Assembly: GCA_003671025.1 (NCBI GenBank)
Contig: QWPW01000008.1
Location: 28,572-92,571, forward strand
DNA: 64,000 nucleotides
Origin: Planctomycetota bacterium
GTDB taxonomy: Bacteria; Planctomycetota; Phycisphaerae; Phycisphaerales; SM1A02
Reading direction: 5' to 3'
Part shown: positions 62,543 through 64,000 of the stretch, piece by piece
How positions within the stretch are numbered: the first letter of the stretch is position 1
Layout of the letters: every line of letters begins with the position of its first letter
The notes under the pieces: generated by a model
What the model saw: the letters and a program-made list of their open reading frames with translations, nothing else
Told to the model about the DNA's origin: nothing
Databases searched by the model: none
Program-made: the position numbers and the translations under genes

Positions 62543-62548
62543 TCCGGG

Positions 62549-62836
62549 ATGGGTTCTGAAGACACCGGCCACCGTCGATTTGGCGTCCTGCACGAAGAAT
62601 ATCTCGCACAGGGGATCTACGACAAAGTCGTCGATGCGCGCTTGGAGAAGGTTCTGCAACTCGTGCGCGCGAGGGGAATCGAAGTCGGCACGCGCGATCT
62701 TCGTCGCCGCGATGGTCGTCTGCTTGCGCGTGAACTTGCGCGAGTGGTGATCGAGGCGATTGAAGCGCGTCTCAATGCGGAGCAACCCGCGACGAATGCG
62801 TGGCTGAAGCCAGCGACATCACCGAGTTTCCGCTAA
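62549..62836 (+). pseudogene. Short ORF resembling the N-terminus of DUF3427/PLD-like helicases (possible remnant)
   Basis: 95 aa. FGVLHEEYLAQGIYDKVVD then LEKVLQLVRAR and DGRLLARELARVVIEAIEARL resemble the short helical N-terminal module (GIYExLV...LARxLA) that precedes the phospholipase-D-like nuclease and helicase domains of DUF3427-type proteins. After a TAA at 62834-62836 nothing of those domains follows; the next gene is a cytosine methyltransferase on the other strand. It may be a truncated defence helicase or a stand-alone small protein. Codon use matches the neighbours. The family assignment is from memory of the pattern and is weak. Confidence 0.35.
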
Positions 62837-62898
62837 AGGTCAGCGGGTGGATGGACCTTTGGATCACCGCAAGCTGCTAGATGTCGCTGGGTACGGGA

Positions 62899-63996
62899 TC
62901 AGAAATAGTTCAAAAATTGCTTACCCAACGACGCAACAACGGGTACAGACACACTGTTCCCGAACTGTCGATAAGCTTGTATCGCAGAGTTGCTGATGAT
63001 GAAGTTCTCTGGAAATCCTTGGAGCCGAGCGGCCTCGCGCGGAGTCAATTTTCTTGGGTTGCGATTTGGATCGTCTCGAACCAGAATCTCTGCGCCATCC
63101 TTGTAGTAGCGAGCACTGAGTGTGTTTGAATGCGGTGACTCGCGGGTGACCAACCCGAACCCAAATCCTTTGCCATCGCGCGCGTTGTCTCGTTTTCGGC
63201 GCTGATGGGATTCCCAGAGTCGATCAGAAATCCGGTACTTCGGGTCGGGCTCTGGGACGAGAATGCTCCCGATCGAAGTGGGAGTTCGACAGGGCGTCGG
63301 ATATGAGAAATGCTCGATCAATCCGCGCTTCCACAAGACGATGAATATCCGTCGGCGATTCTGTGCCAGCCCGAAATCGCATGAGCACAAAACCATTTCA
63401 TTCGCTGCCATCTGAAGCTGACGCGAGCTGCCGCACCGAATGACCTCAGCGGGAATGTTGCAGTCGTACCCAATCTCTGAGAGGGTTCGTAGCACGATGC
63501 GAAGAGTCTCTCCATGTCGGTGGGTGACGAGCCCGCGCACGTTTTCAAGCAGGGCAAACTTTGGGCGCTTCGCCTCGAGGATTTGAGCGATCGTGTAGAA
63601 AAGCGTGCCGCGGGTATCGTCGATACCCAAGCGAAGGCCCGCTTGGCTAAAGGGCTGACAAGGAAACCCGGCGGCGAGTAGGTCGTGATCGGGTATCGCG
63701 CTCAGGGGGATTTTTGTGATGTCGCCAAATGGGCGCTCGCCAAAATTCTGGAAGTAGGTTTGTTGAGCATGCCTGTCCCACTCTGAGCTAAACACGCAGC
63801 GCCCGTGCGCTTGCATCAACCCCAATCGCATACCACCGATGCCCGCGAAGATGTCGAGAAAGGTGAATTTCGGGCGATCCGTAGAGTGAAACACCGTTGA
63901 GCTACGAAGTTGGAGTTGGATTTTCCGCGGGTCTGGGTTAATCCGCGCCGCGCTGAGGGCATTCCCTGATCTGGCTAACCCTCGTTGTAGCTGCAC
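62899..63996 (-). CDS. DNA (cytosine-5-)-methyltransferase
   Basis: At least 365 aa; a GTG at 63996 is the first start inside the window, but the frame is open to the edge and the gene may begin outside. The conserved core starts near residue 43: motif I FTFLDIFAGIGGMRLGL, motif IV GFPCQPFSQAG with catalytic Cys113, motif VI LLENVRGL, motif VIII-like QNRRRIFIV, and motifs IX/X LTPREAARLQGFPENF and YRQFGNSVSVPVV. The short target-recognition region (about 215-290) gives no specificity by eye. The nucleotide sequence looks less GC-rich than its surroundings, suggesting transfer. A restriction partner may lie outside the window. Confidence 0.92.
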   Translation of the reverse strand: MQLQRGLARSGNALSAARINPDPRKIQLQLRSSTVFHSTDRPKFTFLDIFAGIGGMRLGLMQAHGRCVFSSEWDRHAQQTYFQNFGERPFGDITKIPLSAIPDHDLLAAGFPCQPFSQAGLRLGIDDTRGTLFYTIAQILEAKRPKFALLENVRGLVTHRHGETLRIVLRTLSEIGYDCNIPAEVIRCGSSRQLQMAANEMVLCSCDFGLAQNRRRIFIVLWKRGLIEHFSYPTPCRTPTSIGSILVPEPDPKYRISDRLWESHQRRKRDNARDGKGFGFGLVTRESPHSNTLSARYYKDGAEILVRDDPNRNPRKLTPREAARLQGFPENFIISNSAIQAYRQFGNSVSVPVVASLGKQFLNYF

Positions 63997-64000
63997 GGCC

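Overview
The window is a high-GC, gene-dense bacterial chromosome segment. It most likely comes from a planctomycete of the Phycisphaerae/Phycisphaerales type. Three things point there. Two secreted proteins end in a C-terminal dockerin-like pair of loops (D-x-N/D-G-D ... AADL ... W-G). A membrane protein starts with a CPxC/CGYDLRG zinc ribbon. There are also a YdjY-domain lipoprotein and very large Cys-rich or FG-GAP secreted proteins. No transposase, prophage, CRISPR array, rRNA or tRNA was seen.

Layout. 1-2.4 kb: end fragment of a serA-like gene, then the flagellar stator pair motA-motB. 2.4-12.5 kb: a secreted subtilase-like protein with dockerin, an orphan two-domain ABC permease, recQ, a DUF885 protein, a second dockerin protein, a tandem ACT protein and a CDGSH Fe-S protein. 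12.5-20 kb: a secreted cyclophilin, a tandem PTPS/QueD-like protein, ABC ATPase-ruvC-YdjY lipoprotein (one unit), trpE and a zinc-ribbon membrane protein. 20-27 kb: a PDZ/S41 protease and the pyruvate dehydrogenase E1a-E1b-E2 genes (no E3 here). 27-34.5 kb: lutA-lutB-lutC for L-lactate oxidation, an FtsX/MacB-like ABC pair facing a ZnuA/TroA-like metal-binding lipoprotein, and an exo/endonuclease/phosphatase-family protein. 34.5-43 kb: one long minus-strand unit (AsmA-like giant, LOG protein, lipoprotein, pssA, trpB) with ATGA/GTGA overlaps. 43-53.4 kb: SDR reductase, TPR lipoprotein, valS, two overlapping small ORFs, a gluzincin-like lipoprotein, rsmD, an alpha/beta hydrolase and a THUMP-like methyltransferase. 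53.4-59.4 kb: two giant secreted proteins (17 Cys-rich repeats; metzincin plus FG-GAP propeller). 59.4-64 kb: uppS, purA, a short helicase-like N-terminal fragment, and a C5 cytosine methyltransferase running to the window edge.

Two non-coding patterns cut across the whole window. (1) A -10-like hexamer TANNNT sits 6-10 nt upstream of 17 start codons. That would place transcription starts at or next to the start codon (leaderless mRNAs). It coincides with a general shortage of Shine-Dalgarno sequences and helps choose several starts (purA TTG, TPR lipoprotein, THUMP-like methyltransferase). (2) Short tandem arrays of 11-bp units (once 13-bp) sit exactly at gene borders. In two cases the gene's own TGA stop is the first of a series of TGAs repeated every 11 bp, so stops occur in all three frames. 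An intrinsic-terminator-like hairpin also lies inside the signal-peptide codons of the S41 protease.
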